From assembly GCF_017798165.1 (NCBI RefSeq), contig NZ_CP059068.1, forward strand, positions 310,001-374,000: a stretch of DNA of 64,000 nucleotides. The letters run 5' to 3'. The position numbers and the translations under genes are program-made. Source of the DNA: Rhodoferax sp. AJA081-3. Its GTDB lineage: Bacteria > Pseudomonadota > Gammaproteobacteria > Burkholderiales > Burkholderiaceae_C. Below are positions 48,323 through 56,512 of this stretch, piece by piece. A model generated the notes under the pieces. That model did no database searches. It saw only the letters and a list, made by a program, of their open reading frames with translations, and had not been told where the DNA came from. Every line of letters starts with the position of its first letter. Position 1 is the first letter of the stretch.

Positions 48323-48943
48323 TTAGGCGCTCTGCGCCCGAGGAGGAAGGCTCAAACGGACCAGGTCCAGCAAGGCCTGTGAGGTGGCCTGCATGGCATC
48401 GACATTGCCGGCCACGCGGGCCTGCACCAGTGCACCTTCGTAAGCGGATACGGTCAGCGCGGCCAGGCTGTGGGCACGGCTGGTTTCAATGCCGGCTTGT
48501 TGCAGCGTGTGGCCCAGGCGTTCACGAATGGCAGCAAAACCTTTGGCCAGGGTCTCGCGGATGGCGACATCATCTGGCGCGGATTCAAGTGCAATGGTGG
48601 CCAGCGGGCAGCCGCGTTCGTAGCCGCTGACGGCCAATGCCTTTTGTGCAGACGCCATCCAGGCCTCTAGTGCCTGCACCACGTCGGGGTAACGCTGCGT
48701 CAGTTTGTCCAGGCCAGTGGTGATCTGTGCGATGACGGCTTCGATGCTGGCCACGGCCAGCTCGGCCTTGCCGCCAGGGAAGTGGTGGTACAGCACGCCT
48801 TTGGGGGCCTGGGCCACGTCCAGAATTTCTTTCAGGCCCACGCCGTGGTAACCCTTGTGGCGCAGGGCGTCTTGCATGGCGGCGATCAGCCGCTCGCGGG
48901 TGGTGCGTGTGTCGTCGTCGGGAAAGGGAGGTGGTGCAGGCAT
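48323..48943 (-). CDS. TetR-family repressor of the hydrolase unit
   Basis: The 206-residue protein has an N-terminal TetR HTH (RERLIAAMQDALRHKGYHGV, then GLKEILDVAQAPKGVLYHHF) and a C-terminal ligand domain with GCPLATIALESAPDD, typical of the YxaF/LmrA-like TetR group (TetR_C with conserved GCPL). I start at ATG 48941-48943. A palindrome 14 bp upstream is a good operator, so it likely represses itself and the hydrolase. Confidence 0.9.
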   Translation of the reverse strand: MPAPPPFPDDDTRTTRERLIAAMQDALRHKGYHGVGLKEILDVAQAPKGVLYHHFPGGKAELAVASIEAVIAQITTGLDKLTQRYPDVVQALEAWMASAQKALAVSGYERGCPLATIALESAPDDVAIRETLAKGFAAIRERLGHTLQQAGIETSRAHSLAALTVSAYEGALVQARVAGNVDAMQATSQALLDLVRLSLPPRAQSA

Positions 48944-48956
48944 GGCATGAAGTCTA

Positions 48957-48972
48957 TAGACCGGTCGGTCTA
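48957..48972. promoter_or_regulatory. TetR operator
   Basis: TAGACCGGTCGGTCTA: 7-bp arms around a 2-bp centre, 14 bp upstream of the TetR start codon. The TAGACC/GGTCTA form is common for this TetR group, so binding is likely though unproven here. Confidence 0.75.
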
Positions 48973-48984
48973 GTGTCAAGCCCC

Positions 48985-49008
48985 AAAAAAACCGCCCGCG
49001 ATGGACGG
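48985..49008 (-). terminator. Terminator of the CoA-transferase gene
   Basis: On the minus strand CCGTCC, loop ATCGC, GGGCGG (one G-U pair) is followed by seven T (48985-48991). It lies 36 nt after the stop of the CoA-transferase-like gene and just upstream of the TetR operator. Confidence 0.7.
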
Positions 49009-49043
49009 CAGGGTTTGGGTGATTCGGGCTTCGCCCCTGCGAT

Positions 49044-49967
49044 CTAGGTCAGTGTGTGCAGCGGGATGTCATTGTCAGAGGCCAGCTGGTCCAGCTGCTG
49101 ACGAGTATGCGTGAGCAGGAAGGCGGCAATTGCCGCATGGGTCTCAGGCGCAAACATGGCCATGATGTTGGACGCCTTCAGCCCCACTACAGCCGCCAGC
49201 GCGGCGGCAAAGTGGGGCTCCAGGGCGGCCACAGCCACACGCCCGTCTTTGCACGGGTAGACGCGGTAACCCGCATGGCCGCCGCCCACCGCGGCTCCGG
49301 GCGTGGTCAGCCCCCAGCTGCGCGGCAGGGCCAGATAGCCCGCGGCATCCGACAGAGCAATGTCCAGCCGCACACCTTTTCCCTTTTGCAGTTGCAACAG
49401 GCGTGCCTTGAGCACGGCCTCGGACGCCATCAGCGAGCCACCCATGTCGGCGTAGAGCGTGGGGGGTAGATCCAGCCCGTTCACCAGATGGTTCTCAGCC
49501 AGGTAGGTCAGGTCATGGCCGGGTTCTTCGGCCCGCGCGCCCGGGGCGCCGAAGATGGCGACCAGAGAGAGGGTGGGGTAAAGCTTGTGCAATGCCTTCC
49601 ACTCCAGTCCCAGCTTTTGCAGGGCCGAGGGGCGGAAGGATGTGAGCAGCACATCGGCCTTGGCCAGCTCGCGGTGCAAGGCCTTTTGGCCTTTTTCAGA
49701 TTTCAGATCAACCTGCGCTGTGCGCATGCCTTCGTGCAGCGTGGCATAGGCCTTGGGGTTGTACAAACCCATGGGGTCGCCCGATGTGCCCTTGGGCGCA
49801 GTGTGGTAGGCGGGTGGCTCCAGCTTGACGCAGGTTGCACCCATCTGCTGGCAGCGCATCAGTGCGGCGGGGCCGGGCAGGTTCAGCGCCAGGCTGAGGA
49901 TGCGCACGCCTTTGAGCGGCAGCAGGGGTTTGGCGGTGGGTGGGGTGCTGGGGGTCTTGGTGGCCAT
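49044..49967 (-). CDS. CaiB/BaiF (family III) CoA-transferase, short form
   Basis: The 307-residue protein resembles family III CoA-transferases and alpha-methylacyl-CoA racemases. KGVRILSLALNLPGPAALMR and CVKLEPP give the CoA-binding N-terminus, and GHDLTYLAENHLVNG carries the expected catalytic Asp. It is about 80-100 residues shorter than typical members, lacking part of the C-terminal domain. The start ATG at 49965-49967 is followed by a proline/threonine-rich leader (MATKTPSTPPTAKP). The frame continues upstream through copy F of the repeat and into the antisense of the exonuclease gene, which I reject. Confidence 0.82.
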   Translation of the reverse strand: MATKTPSTPPTAKPLLPLKGVRILSLALNLPGPAALMRCQQMGATCVKLEPPAYHTAPKGTSGDPMGLYNPKAYATLHEGMRTAQVDLKSEKGQKALHRELAKADVLLTSFRPSALQKLGLEWKALHKLYPTLSLVAIFGAPGARAEEPGHDLTYLAENHLVNGLDLPPTLYADMGGSLMASEAVLKARLLQLQKGKGVRLDIALSDAAGYLALPRSWGLTTPGAAVGGGHAGYRVYPCKDGRVAVAALEPHFAAALAAVVGLKASNIMAMFAPETHAAIAAFLLTHTRQQLDQLASDNDIPLHTLT

Positions 49968-49977
49968 GGGTAAATTA

Positions 49978-50026
49978 ACTATGAAATTAATAGCGACTGA
50001 AGTCCATTTTACGGGGGCTACAGGCC
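49978..50026 (+). repeat. 49-nt dispersed element, copy F
   Basis: ACTAT...ATAGC, 17 nt, then CGGGGGCTACAGGCC, with the best-preserved tail ATTTTGGCTTAAG. It occupies the divergent gap between the CoA-transferase start (10 bp away) and the exonuclease gene, so it lies in a region where promoters would be expected. Confidence 0.88.
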
Positions 50027-50118
50027 ATTTTGGCTTAAGCTGATCCGGGGAGCGGGGTGCCAGCCTGTAGGCCCATGATAATGGGCGCCTCAGCCAGTAC
50101 TGATACCCGCCATCTCGG

Positions 50119-51237
50119 ATGGCACAACAGACCGCACAGGGTAGCCCTTTGACACCAAACCAGCTTGACTTTGCCTTTGTGGCAGAGCTTCCCACCCTCG
50201 CGCCCGTGGCGAAAAAGCGCGCCCCACGCGGCAAGGCTGCGCCCGCCCCAGCGCCAGCGATGATGGAACGTACTGCTGCGCCGCCAGCGCCCGCAGTAGC
50301 CCAGCCACTTGCCGCCATACCGCCCGGGGGCTGCGACGACCTGGAGCCGCTGGCCATGACCCTGGAGGCACACCCCGACTACCGCGTTCTGCGCCGCCTC
50401 AAACCCCGCCTGCAATGGCCGTCCGCGACCGGCGACGGCATCTGCCGCGTGGTGGTGCTGGACACCGAAACCACGGGCCTGGACCACAGCCGCGACAAGA
50501 TCATCGAACTGGCCCTGCTGCGGGTGGATATCGACCTGGCCACCGGCCTGCCCGTGGGTGAAGTGCAGGTGTATGACGAGCTGGAAGACCCCGGCATGCC
50601 CATCCCCAAGGAGGTGCAAGACATCACCGGCATCAACAACGCCATGGTGGCAGGCCAGCGCCTGGATGAGGCCGGTATTGCCACCCTGCTGGAGGGTGTT
50701 GACCTGGTGATCGCCCACAACGCCGGGTTCGATCGCCCCTTTTGCGAAGCGCGGCTGGCGGCCTTCAGCCACCTGGCCTGGGCCTGTTCCTTAGCCGACA
50801 TTCCCTGGCGGGAGCAGGGCAAACGTTCATCCAAGCTGGAAAACTTGGCGCAGGACCTGGGCTGCTTCTACGACGCCCACCGGGCCGAAATGGATTGCCA
50901 CGCGCTGCTCGCAGTGCTGGCCGCCAAGCTGCCTCTACTGCCGCACACCGGCCTGGCCCATGTGGTCGATCAGGCCCACAAACCCAGCTACCGCCTGATG
51001 GCAACCAACGCACCCTTTGACGCCAAAGACAAGCTCAAGGCGAGGGGCTACCGCTGGAGCGCCGAGCAAAAGGTGTGGAGCACCCGCATCGGCGACAGCA
51101 AGGCGCTGGAGGCCGAATTTGCCTGGCTCAAGGAAAACGCCTACCACCAGCGCGCTGTGGTGGTGCAGTTTGAGAAGCTGGACGCCCATGTGCGCTACTC
51201 CAGCCGCCCGGGCGAAATGTTGTACCACCAGCTGTAA
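50119..51237 (+). CDS. 3'-5' exonuclease of the DnaQ/PolC-epsilon-like type
   Basis: The 372-residue protein has a DEDD exonuclease domain (residues about 108-275): ExoI DTETTGLD, ExoII AHNAGFD, ExoIII HRAEMDCHALL (DEDDh type). An N-terminal segment of about 100 residues rich in Pro and Ala is probably disordered. A C-terminal domain (FDAKDKLKARGYRWSAEQK, then VWSTRI) follows and is seen in related Burkholderiales proteins. It may act in DNA repair or proofreading outside the replicase. ATG 50119 lacks a strong ribosome site. Confidence 0.87.
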   Translation: MAQQTAQGSPLTPNQLDFAFVAELPTLAPVAKKRAPRGKAAPAPAPAMMERTAAPPAPAVAQPLAAIPPGGCDDLEPLAMTLEAHPDYRVLRRLKPRLQWPSATGDGICRVVVLDTETTGLDHSRDKIIELALLRVDIDLATGLPVGEVQVYDELEDPGMPIPKEVQDITGINNAMVAGQRLDEAGIATLLEGVDLVIAHNAGFDRPFCEARLAAFSHLAWACSLADIPWREQGKRSSKLENLAQDLGCFYDAHRAEMDCHALLAVLAAKLPLLPHTGLAHVVDQAHKPSYRLMATNAPFDAKDKLKARGYRWSAEQKVWSTRIGDSKALEAEFAWLKENAYHQRAVVVQFEKLDAHVRYSSRPGEMLYHQL

Positions 51238-51251
51238 CGGGGAGCACCGCC

Positions 51252-51842
51252 GTGTCTGCCCATGTGTATTCCGTAGCCAGCGTCCAGGTGGGCCAGGCCC
51301 GCAAAGTTGCCATCGCCGGGCGCTCCATCCTGACCGCCATCCACAAGACCGCCGTGCAGGGCCCCGTCGGTGTTAAACCGCTGGGCCTGCAGGGCGATGA
51401 GCAAGCCGACCCGACGGTACACGGCGGCTTGGAGAAGGCAGTTTATGCCTACCCGGCCGAACACTACGCCTTCTGGGTTGAGGCCCGCCGCGCTGCGGGG
51501 GTGGCCGGTATCGACACCGCCTTGCCCCACGGCACGATGGGCGAAAACCTGACCCTCAATGGCCTGCTGGAAACCGACGTGTGGGTGGGCGATGTGCTGC
51601 GCTTTCCCCACTGCGTGTTGCGTGTGGTGCAGCCGCGCGAACCCTGCTACAAATTCAATGCCGCCATGGGTTTCAACACCGCGGTCAAGGCCATGGCGCA
51701 GAGCGGTTTTTGCGGTTTCTATCTGGCGGTGGACACCCCTGGCACCGTGCAGGCGGGGGAACCGTTTGAACTGCTGCCCGGGCCGCGGCATATGCGCATT
51801 CCAGAGCGATTCCAGGCCAAGATGTTCAAACACATGCGCTGA
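51252..51842 (+). CDS. MOSC-domain protein, YiiM-like
   Basis: The 196-residue protein has a MOSC domain: AIHKTAVQGPVGVKPLGLQG, DPTVHGGLEKAVYAYP, GENLTLNGLLETDVWVGDVL, and the Cys-containing VVQPREPCYKFN. YiiM relatives are Mo-dependent reductases of N-hydroxylated bases. Cys at PREPC would bind the cofactor. The start is GTG behind GGGGAG, 14 bp after the exonuclease stop, so the pair is probably co-transcribed. The distant moaA at the window start belongs to the same cofactor pathway. Confidence 0.87.
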   Translation: MSAHVYSVASVQVGQARKVAIAGRSILTAIHKTAVQGPVGVKPLGLQGDEQADPTVHGGLEKAVYAYPAEHYAFWVEARRAAGVAGIDTALPHGTMGENLTLNGLLETDVWVGDVLRFPHCVLRVVQPREPCYKFNAAMGFNTAVKAMAQSGFCGFYLAVDTPGTVQAGEPFELLPGPRHMRIPERFQAKMFKHMR

Positions 51843-51878
51843 GCGCGCGTACGACGAATGGCCGGGTGGCCGCCTGCA

Positions 51879-52292
51879 TCACTTGGGAAGTTTTTCGATG
51901 CGCGCGCGTTGTTCGTCCGTCAGGTCGTTGACAAGCTGTGTGCAGGTGTCGACCCTGCGCTTGTAGAAGTTTTCTAGCGCCGAATCGGTTTGTTCAATGG
52001 TTCCGAGCACGAGCTTGAGCGAAGACTTGGTGGCGCGCAACAATCGCTGCGCATCATCTTCGCCCGCCAGCGCTATGGCCGCTTGTTGGTGCAGGGCTTG
52101 CAGCTTTTCGGCCGTCACCTTGGCGTCCGGGTCTTTGTTGTCCTGCATGCGCTCCAGAATGGCGCTGTAGGTGTTGGCACAACCTGCATGTTTGCGCGCG
52201 GTGTCGCGGTCGGTGGTGGGTGTTTGCGCCGATGCCACAGCAGAGGCTCCGAGAATCAGCAGCGAGAGAAAAGTGTGAGTAGTGATTTTCAT
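51879..52292 (-). CDS. Periplasmic helical protein of unknown function
   Basis: The 137-residue protein has a Sec signal (MKITTHTFLSLLILGASAVA, cleavage at ASA/Q). The mature part is mostly charged helices, including AEKLQALHQQAAIALAGEDD and TQLVNDLTDEQRARIEKL, with two Cys (CANTYS and DTCTQL) that could form a disulfide. I do not recognise a family. It is 11 bp downstream of the tautomerase gene on the same strand. Confidence 0.65.
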   Translation of the reverse strand: MKITTHTFLSLLILGASAVASAQTPTTDRDTARKHAGCANTYSAILERMQDNKDPDAKVTAEKLQALHQQAAIALAGEDDAQRLLRATKSSLKLVLGTIEQTDSALENFYKRRVDTCTQLVNDLTDEQRARIEKLPK

Positions 52293-52303
52293 GGGGGCGT
52301 ATC

Positions 52304-52672
52304 TTATTCGACGAGCTTGCCCCCAAAAGCCTGGCGGCCAGCCGCGGCCGCGGCGTACTGCACATGCACCCGTTCCGCGGGCCGCCCAACGCAGGCCGCA
52401 ACCGCCTCGGTGACCGCCATCACTTCGGCGGCCAGGGCAGCACCCTGGGCCGGGTGCGCCTGTAGAACGGTGACAAAAACCGGGAGTTCGTGTGCACCGA
52501 CCAGGGCCTCGTTCTCGGCGTACGCGGTACTGTCCAGCGTCTGAACGCGAACCCAGGTGCGTCCGGGTGCAGAGCCCAGGGCCCGACCCAGGACGTCAGC
52601 CAGTGCCTGTGTCGGGACGGGCGGGGTATCGTGCCCCTCTTGGCAGACCAGTTGGATGTCGACGATGGGCAT
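52304..52672 (-). CDS. Tautomerase-superfamily protein
   Basis: The 122-residue protein starts MPIVDIQLV, which gives the N-terminal Pro after Met removal that acts as catalytic base in the 4-oxalocrotonate tautomerase superfamily. The two halves (TQALADVLGRALGSAPGRTW and AEVMAVTEAVAACVGRPAE) suggest a fused beta-alpha-beta pair like the MSAD/CHMI-type enzymes. The start overlaps the preceding VOC gene stop (TAATG). Substrate unknown. Confidence 0.8.
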   Translation of the reverse strand: MPIVDIQLVCQEGHDTPPVPTQALADVLGRALGSAPGRTWVRVQTLDSTAYAENEALVGAHELPVFVTVLQAHPAQGAALAAEVMAVTEAVAACVGRPAERVHVQYAAAAAGRQAFGGKLVE

Positions 52673-53052
52673 TAACGGATGGCCTCGGGCGCGTGGCACA
52701 CCGCCTCAATGTTGTGCCCGTCTGGATCCAAGACGAAGGCCGCATAGTAGTTCGCGTGGTATTGCGGACGCAGACCCGGTGGACCGTTGTCTGTGCCACC
52801 TGCCGCCAGTGCCGCGCGGTAGAAGGCATCCACTTGCTTGCGACTCTCCGCCACGAAGGCTATGTGCAGATGTGCCGGTTTTTCTTCGGTTTGGAACAGG
52901 CACAAGGAAACTGAACCCTGCGGCTGGCTAATCTCAACACCATTCGGCGGCCACTCCGTGACAACGGTTGCGCCAAGTGGTTCCAGGACCTTGAGATAAA
53001 ACGCTTTGCTGACTGTGTATTTGCTGACGCCAAATTTCACGTGGTCGAACAT
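52672..53052 (-). CDS. VOC-family (glyoxalase-like) protein
   Basis: The 126-residue protein belongs to the vicinal-oxygen-chelate superfamily: MFDHVKFGVSKYTVSKAFYL at the start, HLHIAFVAESRKQVDAFY in the middle and YYAAFVLDPDGHNIEAVCH at the end, giving the usual His/Glu metal-ligand positions. This subgroup is often annotated as glyoxalase/bleomycin resistance-like without known substrate. It is translationally coupled to the tautomerase through the TAATG overlap. Confidence 0.87.
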   Translation of the reverse strand: MFDHVKFGVSKYTVSKAFYLKVLEPLGATVVTEWPPNGVEISQPQGSVSLCLFQTEEKPAHLHIAFVAESRKQVDAFYRAALAAGGTDNGPPGLRPQYHANYYAAFVLDPDGHNIEAVCHAPEAIR

Positions 53053-53084
53053 GGGGTCTCCTCGGGGTTGGGGTTGTGCAGTCG

Positions 53085-53828
53085 CTAGCCCTTTGGTATC
53101 AGTACCGAGCGAACACCCGCAGCTACGTAACCGTATTTCTCGTACAAACCGAATGCTTCAACTTCCTGGCCGGGGGCGAGACAGGTATGGGTCGCGCCCA
53201 ACGAGAGTGCCTTGCTTTCGATCGCAGCCAGGACGTCAGCGCAAAGGCCCTTATTGCGGTGCTCAGGTTTGGTAAACATGTCGGACACATAGGCAACAGA
53301 GCCGGAACAGTAGACCAGCTGTCCCTTGGCGAGCACTTCACCACTACTTGTGGCGAAGAAATTGTGGATGGATGCGTCTCGTGCCAAGCCCGGGTTCGAG
53401 ATACCTGGGAGGGATGCGTAGCGCACCATGTCTGCCGACGATGCCACTTCATGGATTTCCGTACCGGTAACGTCAGGTTGGTTCCAACGACGGTCGAGGT
53501 CATGCCCGAGTAGCCTGCTCCGCCAAGCCTCCACATATCCCGCAGCCTCGAAATGCGGAACTTCGGCGTCCAGTTCTGCCGAGAAGAAATTGATGACGTG
53601 CTCTTCCGTGGTTGCTATCAGACTGCGGATTACTTGCAGACACTCGGTTGAAGATGCTTGCGAAAAGAACTCTCGCGTGTAGGTGAACTGGCGCGGCCAA
53701 GGCCATTCCATTGCCGAGGGGTATCGGATTTCCGCGGTTTCACCCGCGCTAGGTGTCGTGGCCCCAGCCTCGACTTGTTCTCTATGGGCAAGTGACTGGA
53801 TGAAGGCGCGGACAATTTTGTGTTGCAT
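53085..53828 (-). CDS. GNAT-family N-acetyltransferase
   Basis: The 247-residue protein has a C-terminal GNAT domain: YVSDMFTKPEHRNKGLCADV, with the acetyl-CoA pyrophosphate loop in HRNKGLC, and a final FGLYEKYGYVAAG. The N-terminal 120 residues are not conserved and may be a degenerate second GNAT fold. The gene is visibly less GC-rich than its neighbours, which hints at acquisition by transfer. Substrate unknown. Confidence 0.8.
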   Translation of the reverse strand: MQHKIVRAFIQSLAHREQVEAGATTPSAGETAEIRYPSAMEWPWPRQFTYTREFFSQASSTECLQVIRSLIATTEEHVINFFSAELDAEVPHFEAAGYVEAWRSRLLGHDLDRRWNQPDVTGTEIHEVASSADMVRYASLPGISNPGLARDASIHNFFATSSGEVLAKGQLVYCSGSVAYVSDMFTKPEHRNKGLCADVLAAIESKALSLGATHTCLAPGQEVEAFGLYEKYGYVAAGVRSVLIPKG

Positions 53829-53896
53829 CGTGTAGGGGATTGCGGTGTGTTGTGTTGGCTGTGCGATTGGGGAACACGCCGTATGGCCGCTTACGC

Positions 53897-54295
53897 TTAC
53901 GGGAGACGGACGCTGCCTTGTCCCACTAGTTTGCCACCCTCGAACATGCCGAACTCCGGTTTGCTGCGTGCCACCTCCACAGGGGCGTCACAGGTTAGTG
54001 AAGCCTCGGTGGTTTGGCCGGGGTCGAGGGTTTGCGAACTGGCGGGTAAGGTGACCGCACAGGTGGTTTCCACCGCGCCGCGTGGGAACCGGACCTGGGG
54101 GCGGTAGTTGTTGCCGATGGGGCTGCTGCGGCCACGTTGCGCGTCCGCCTTGAGCAGTGTCAGGCTGACCGCCATGGGAGACTCCTTTGTAAAGGTAGAA
54201 ACCTCTGGCGGCTTCTTGCTGCAGCCATTCACGGTGGTGAGTAGCGTGACGGAGGTGATGGTAAGTGCAGTGAGGCGAAGGATGTTTGTGGGCAT
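53897..54295 (-). CDS. Lipoprotein resembling EF-Tu domain 3
   Basis: The 132-residue protein has a hydrophobic signal and a lipobox-like VNGC (Cys 25). The mature part lines up by eye with the C-terminal beta-barrel domain of elongation factor Tu: GRSSPIGNNYRPQVRF against the GGRHTPF...YRPQFYFR segment, then a Leu-Pro and Pro-Gly pair (TLPASSQTLDPGQ), and EGGKLVGQGSV against EGGRTVGAGVV. There is no GTPase domain. An exported or lipid-anchored protein with this fold is unexpected. Function unknown. Confidence 0.7.
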   Translation of the reverse strand: MPTNILRLTALTITSVTLLTTVNGCSKKPPEVSTFTKESPMAVSLTLLKADAQRGRSSPIGNNYRPQVRFPRGAVETTCAVTLPASSQTLDPGQTTEASLTCDAPVEVARSKPEFGMFEGGKLVGQGSVRLP

Positions 54296-54343
54296 TGGTA
54301 GCGTGCAGGGGGTTGCCTGGGATTTCCAGATTGGGGCGGAATG

Positions 54344-56386
54344 CTAATGCAAAGGTCGCACCTTGTGAAACGTCAGCGGCGCAGCCGCCACATCTCCCGC
54401 CGCCGCCTTGCTCAGCTGGTTCAACACACTGGTTTTCATCTTGCCCACCACATGCATCTCGCAGGGTTTGCAGTCAAAACGCAGCGTCAGTTTTTCCTTG
54501 CCGTTGATCAACTGCAGCGGCTCGGCCTTGACCTGGCCCTGCACACCGACCACACCCTTGGCCTGTTTGGGACACAGGCTGAGCGAAAAACGCACGCAAT
54601 GTTTGGTGATCATCAGACTGACTTCGCCCAGTTCCTGGTTGTCCTCATACGCTGCGTAAATCACCTTGACGCCGTGTTTGGCGTAGAAGGCGTGGGCCGC
54701 CTGGTTGTGCACATTGGCCAGGTAACTCAGGCTGTCCTGCGGGTAGGGCACGGGGGGCTCCACCGGCGCTGCGCGTGGCAGGCGGTGCACGGCCAGGGCG
54801 CGTGCGGCTTCGAGGTCGGCTATGGCATCACGGCGCAGTGTGTTCAGCAATGATGCTTGAACAAATAGGCCACTAGCCCCCGTCAAATCTATCTCAAGCG
54901 CTTCAAAAATAGTAGCGCCCAGTTTGCCAACGTGGGTGCGGTTGTTGGTATCGGCGCTGGCGGGATCCTTGGCCTGTTCGTGGTCCAGCGCGGCCTGGGC
55001 TTGTCCCACGCAGCCGTCTTCGTCGGTGTAGGCCAGGGTGATGCCGTTGGCGGTGCGGGTCAGGGTGGCCCACACGCCTATGCGCCGGTCGCTGGATTTT
55101 TTGTCCAGCACACGCATCCAGTTCATATCGCGGTTGCGGTTGACCTGGGTGCCCTTGCGCAGGTCTTTGAGGCCGGCCATGTCGTCCTTGGGGAACACGC
55201 GCCAGCGCTGCTGTGTGCCGTCGGCCTTGGGTTTGCCCACGGCTTCGGCGCGGTTGATGGCCAGGCCCATCAGTTCCTTTTGCAGGTCGTAGTAACACAG
55301 GCCGTCACCGTTGTGCAGCACGGTGGTGGCGTCAGTGGTTTCCAGCTCCACCCAGTTGGGACCGACCTGGGTCACGTAGCCTATGGATTGACCGGGGTTC
55401 TTGGGCGAGTCGAAGGCGCCAATGTCTTCCTTGCGGCCCTGCACAAAGTAGTCGGTGAACTCGCGGTTGAAGTTCTGGTTGGGGTCGGGTGTGAAGGTAA
55501 AGGTGGTGCGGCCACTGCTGGCGCGGGAGAGTGGGAAGTGACCGGGTTGGTCTGAGTCCTGGCGGGCTTCAATCAGTTCATCCAGTAGCTTGCGGTAGTG
55601 GGCGGTGATGTTCTTCACATAGCCCATGTCCTTGTAACGGCCTTCGATCTTGAAGCTGCGAATGCCGGCGTCCACCAGGGCGGCGATGTTTTCGCTCTGG
55701 TTGTTGTCCTTCATGCTCAAGACATGTTTGTCGTGCGCCACGAATCGGCCCTTGTCGTCCACCACCTGGTAGGGCAGGCGGCAGGCCTGGCTGCATTCGC
55801 CGCGGTTGGCGCTGCGCCCGGTGTGGGCGTGGCTGATGTAACACTGGCCGCTGTAGGCCACACACAGGGCGCCGTGTACAAAAAATTCCAACGTGCAACG
55901 CTCGGTATCGGTCTGGGCGCGGATGGCGGCGATTTGTTTCAGCGTCAGCTCCCGCGCCAGCACGATCTGCGACAGCCCCGCGTCCTGCAGAAAGCGGGCT
56001 TTCTCGGGTGTGCGGATGTCGGTCTGCGTGCTGGCATGCAGCTGGATGGGCGGCATGTCGATTTCCAGCAAGCCCATGTCCTGGATGATGAGCGCATCCG
56101 CACCGGCCTCATACAGCTGCCAGGCCAGCTTGCGGGCACCCTCCAGTTCGTCATCCCGCAGGATGGTGTTCATCGTGACGAAGATGCGGCCGTTGAAGCG
56201 GTGGGCATGGCGCACAAGGCGGGCAATATCGGCCACGCTGTTGTCGGCGCTGGAGCGGGCGCCAAAGGAGGGGCCGCCGATGTAAACCGCGTCCGCACCG
56301 TGGTTGACGGCTTCGATGCCGATGTCGGCGTCGCGGGCGGGGGCCAGAAGTTCGAGTTGGTGGTCGAGCAAAGACATGGATGGCAT
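54344..56386 (-). CDS. rlhA: Peptidase U32-family protein, RlhA-like (23S rRNA hydroxylation)
   Basis: The 680-residue protein has an N-terminal TIM-barrel-like U32 domain (LELLAPARDADIGIEAVNHG, ADAVYIGG) and the FeS-type Cys segment HGALCVAYSGQC, later NRGECSQACRLPY. The length and C-terminal DUF3656-like part fit RlhA (YdcP), which makes 5-hydroxycytidine at C2501 of 23S rRNA, better than TrhP (YegQ, about 450 aa). Residues about 491-507 are encoded by copy G of the 49-nt repeat. A second ATG at 56375-56377 is possible. A large inverted repeat lies directly upstream. Confidence 0.85.
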   Translation of the reverse strand: MPSMSLLDHQLELLAPARDADIGIEAVNHGADAVYIGGPSFGARSSADNSVADIARLVRHAHRFNGRIFVTMNTILRDDELEGARKLAWQLYEAGADALIIQDMGLLEIDMPPIQLHASTQTDIRTPEKARFLQDAGLSQIVLARELTLKQIAAIRAQTDTERCTLEFFVHGALCVAYSGQCYISHAHTGRSANRGECSQACRLPYQVVDDKGRFVAHDKHVLSMKDNNQSENIAALVDAGIRSFKIEGRYKDMGYVKNITAHYRKLLDELIEARQDSDQPGHFPLSRASSGRTTFTFTPDPNQNFNREFTDYFVQGRKEDIGAFDSPKNPGQSIGYVTQVGPNWVELETTDATTVLHNGDGLCYYDLQKELMGLAINRAEAVGKPKADGTQQRWRVFPKDDMAGLKDLRKGTQVNRNRDMNWMRVLDKKSSDRRIGVWATLTRTANGITLAYTDEDGCVGQAQAALDHEQAKDPASADTNNRTHVGKLGATIFEALEIDLTGASGLFVQASLLNTLRRDAIADLEAARALAVHRLPRAAPVEPPVPYPQDSLSYLANVHNQAAHAFYAKHGVKVIYAAYEDNQELGEVSLMITKHCVRFSLSLCPKQAKGVVGVQGQVKAEPLQLINGKEKLTLRFDCKPCEMHVVGKMKTSVLNQLSKAAAGDVAAAPLTFHKVRPLH
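54868..54916 (-). repeat. 49-nt dispersed element, copy G (in frame inside the rlhA-type gene)
   Basis: The minus strand reads GCTAC...GAAGC, 17 nt, then CGGGGGCTAGTGGCC. In the gene's frame it reads ATIFEALEIDLTGASG with no stop. Confidence 0.82.
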
Positions 56387-56412
56387 TATCCCAGCAGGCG
56401 ACCCAAGCCTGC

Positions 56413-56512
56413 GCCTAGCAGGCTGGACGCCAACGCGTTCTGCTCCGTGTCCCCCGGCCTTCGGCCTCCTCCTTTACCTGCGCAGAACGCGTTGGCGCCC
56501 AGCCCGCTAGGC
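56413..56512. repeat. Large inverted repeat with 31-bp arms upstream of rlhA
   Basis: Left arm 56413-56443 and right arm 56482-56512 match at 29 of 31 positions; each contains CGCCAACGCGTTCTGC or its complement. The 38-nt loop holds a second small hairpin, GGCC-TTC-GGCC (56456-56466). The right arm covers the stop codon of the FAH-family gene. There is no T-run, so it is not a standard terminator; it looks like a REP/BIME-type element. The rest of the 120-bp gap shows nothing else. Confidence 0.8.

Noticed and set aside
49968..50357. Extended N-terminus of the CoA-transferase frame
   Set aside because: It runs through repeat copy F and the antisense of the exonuclease gene; the family N-terminus begins shortly after the ATG at 49967.
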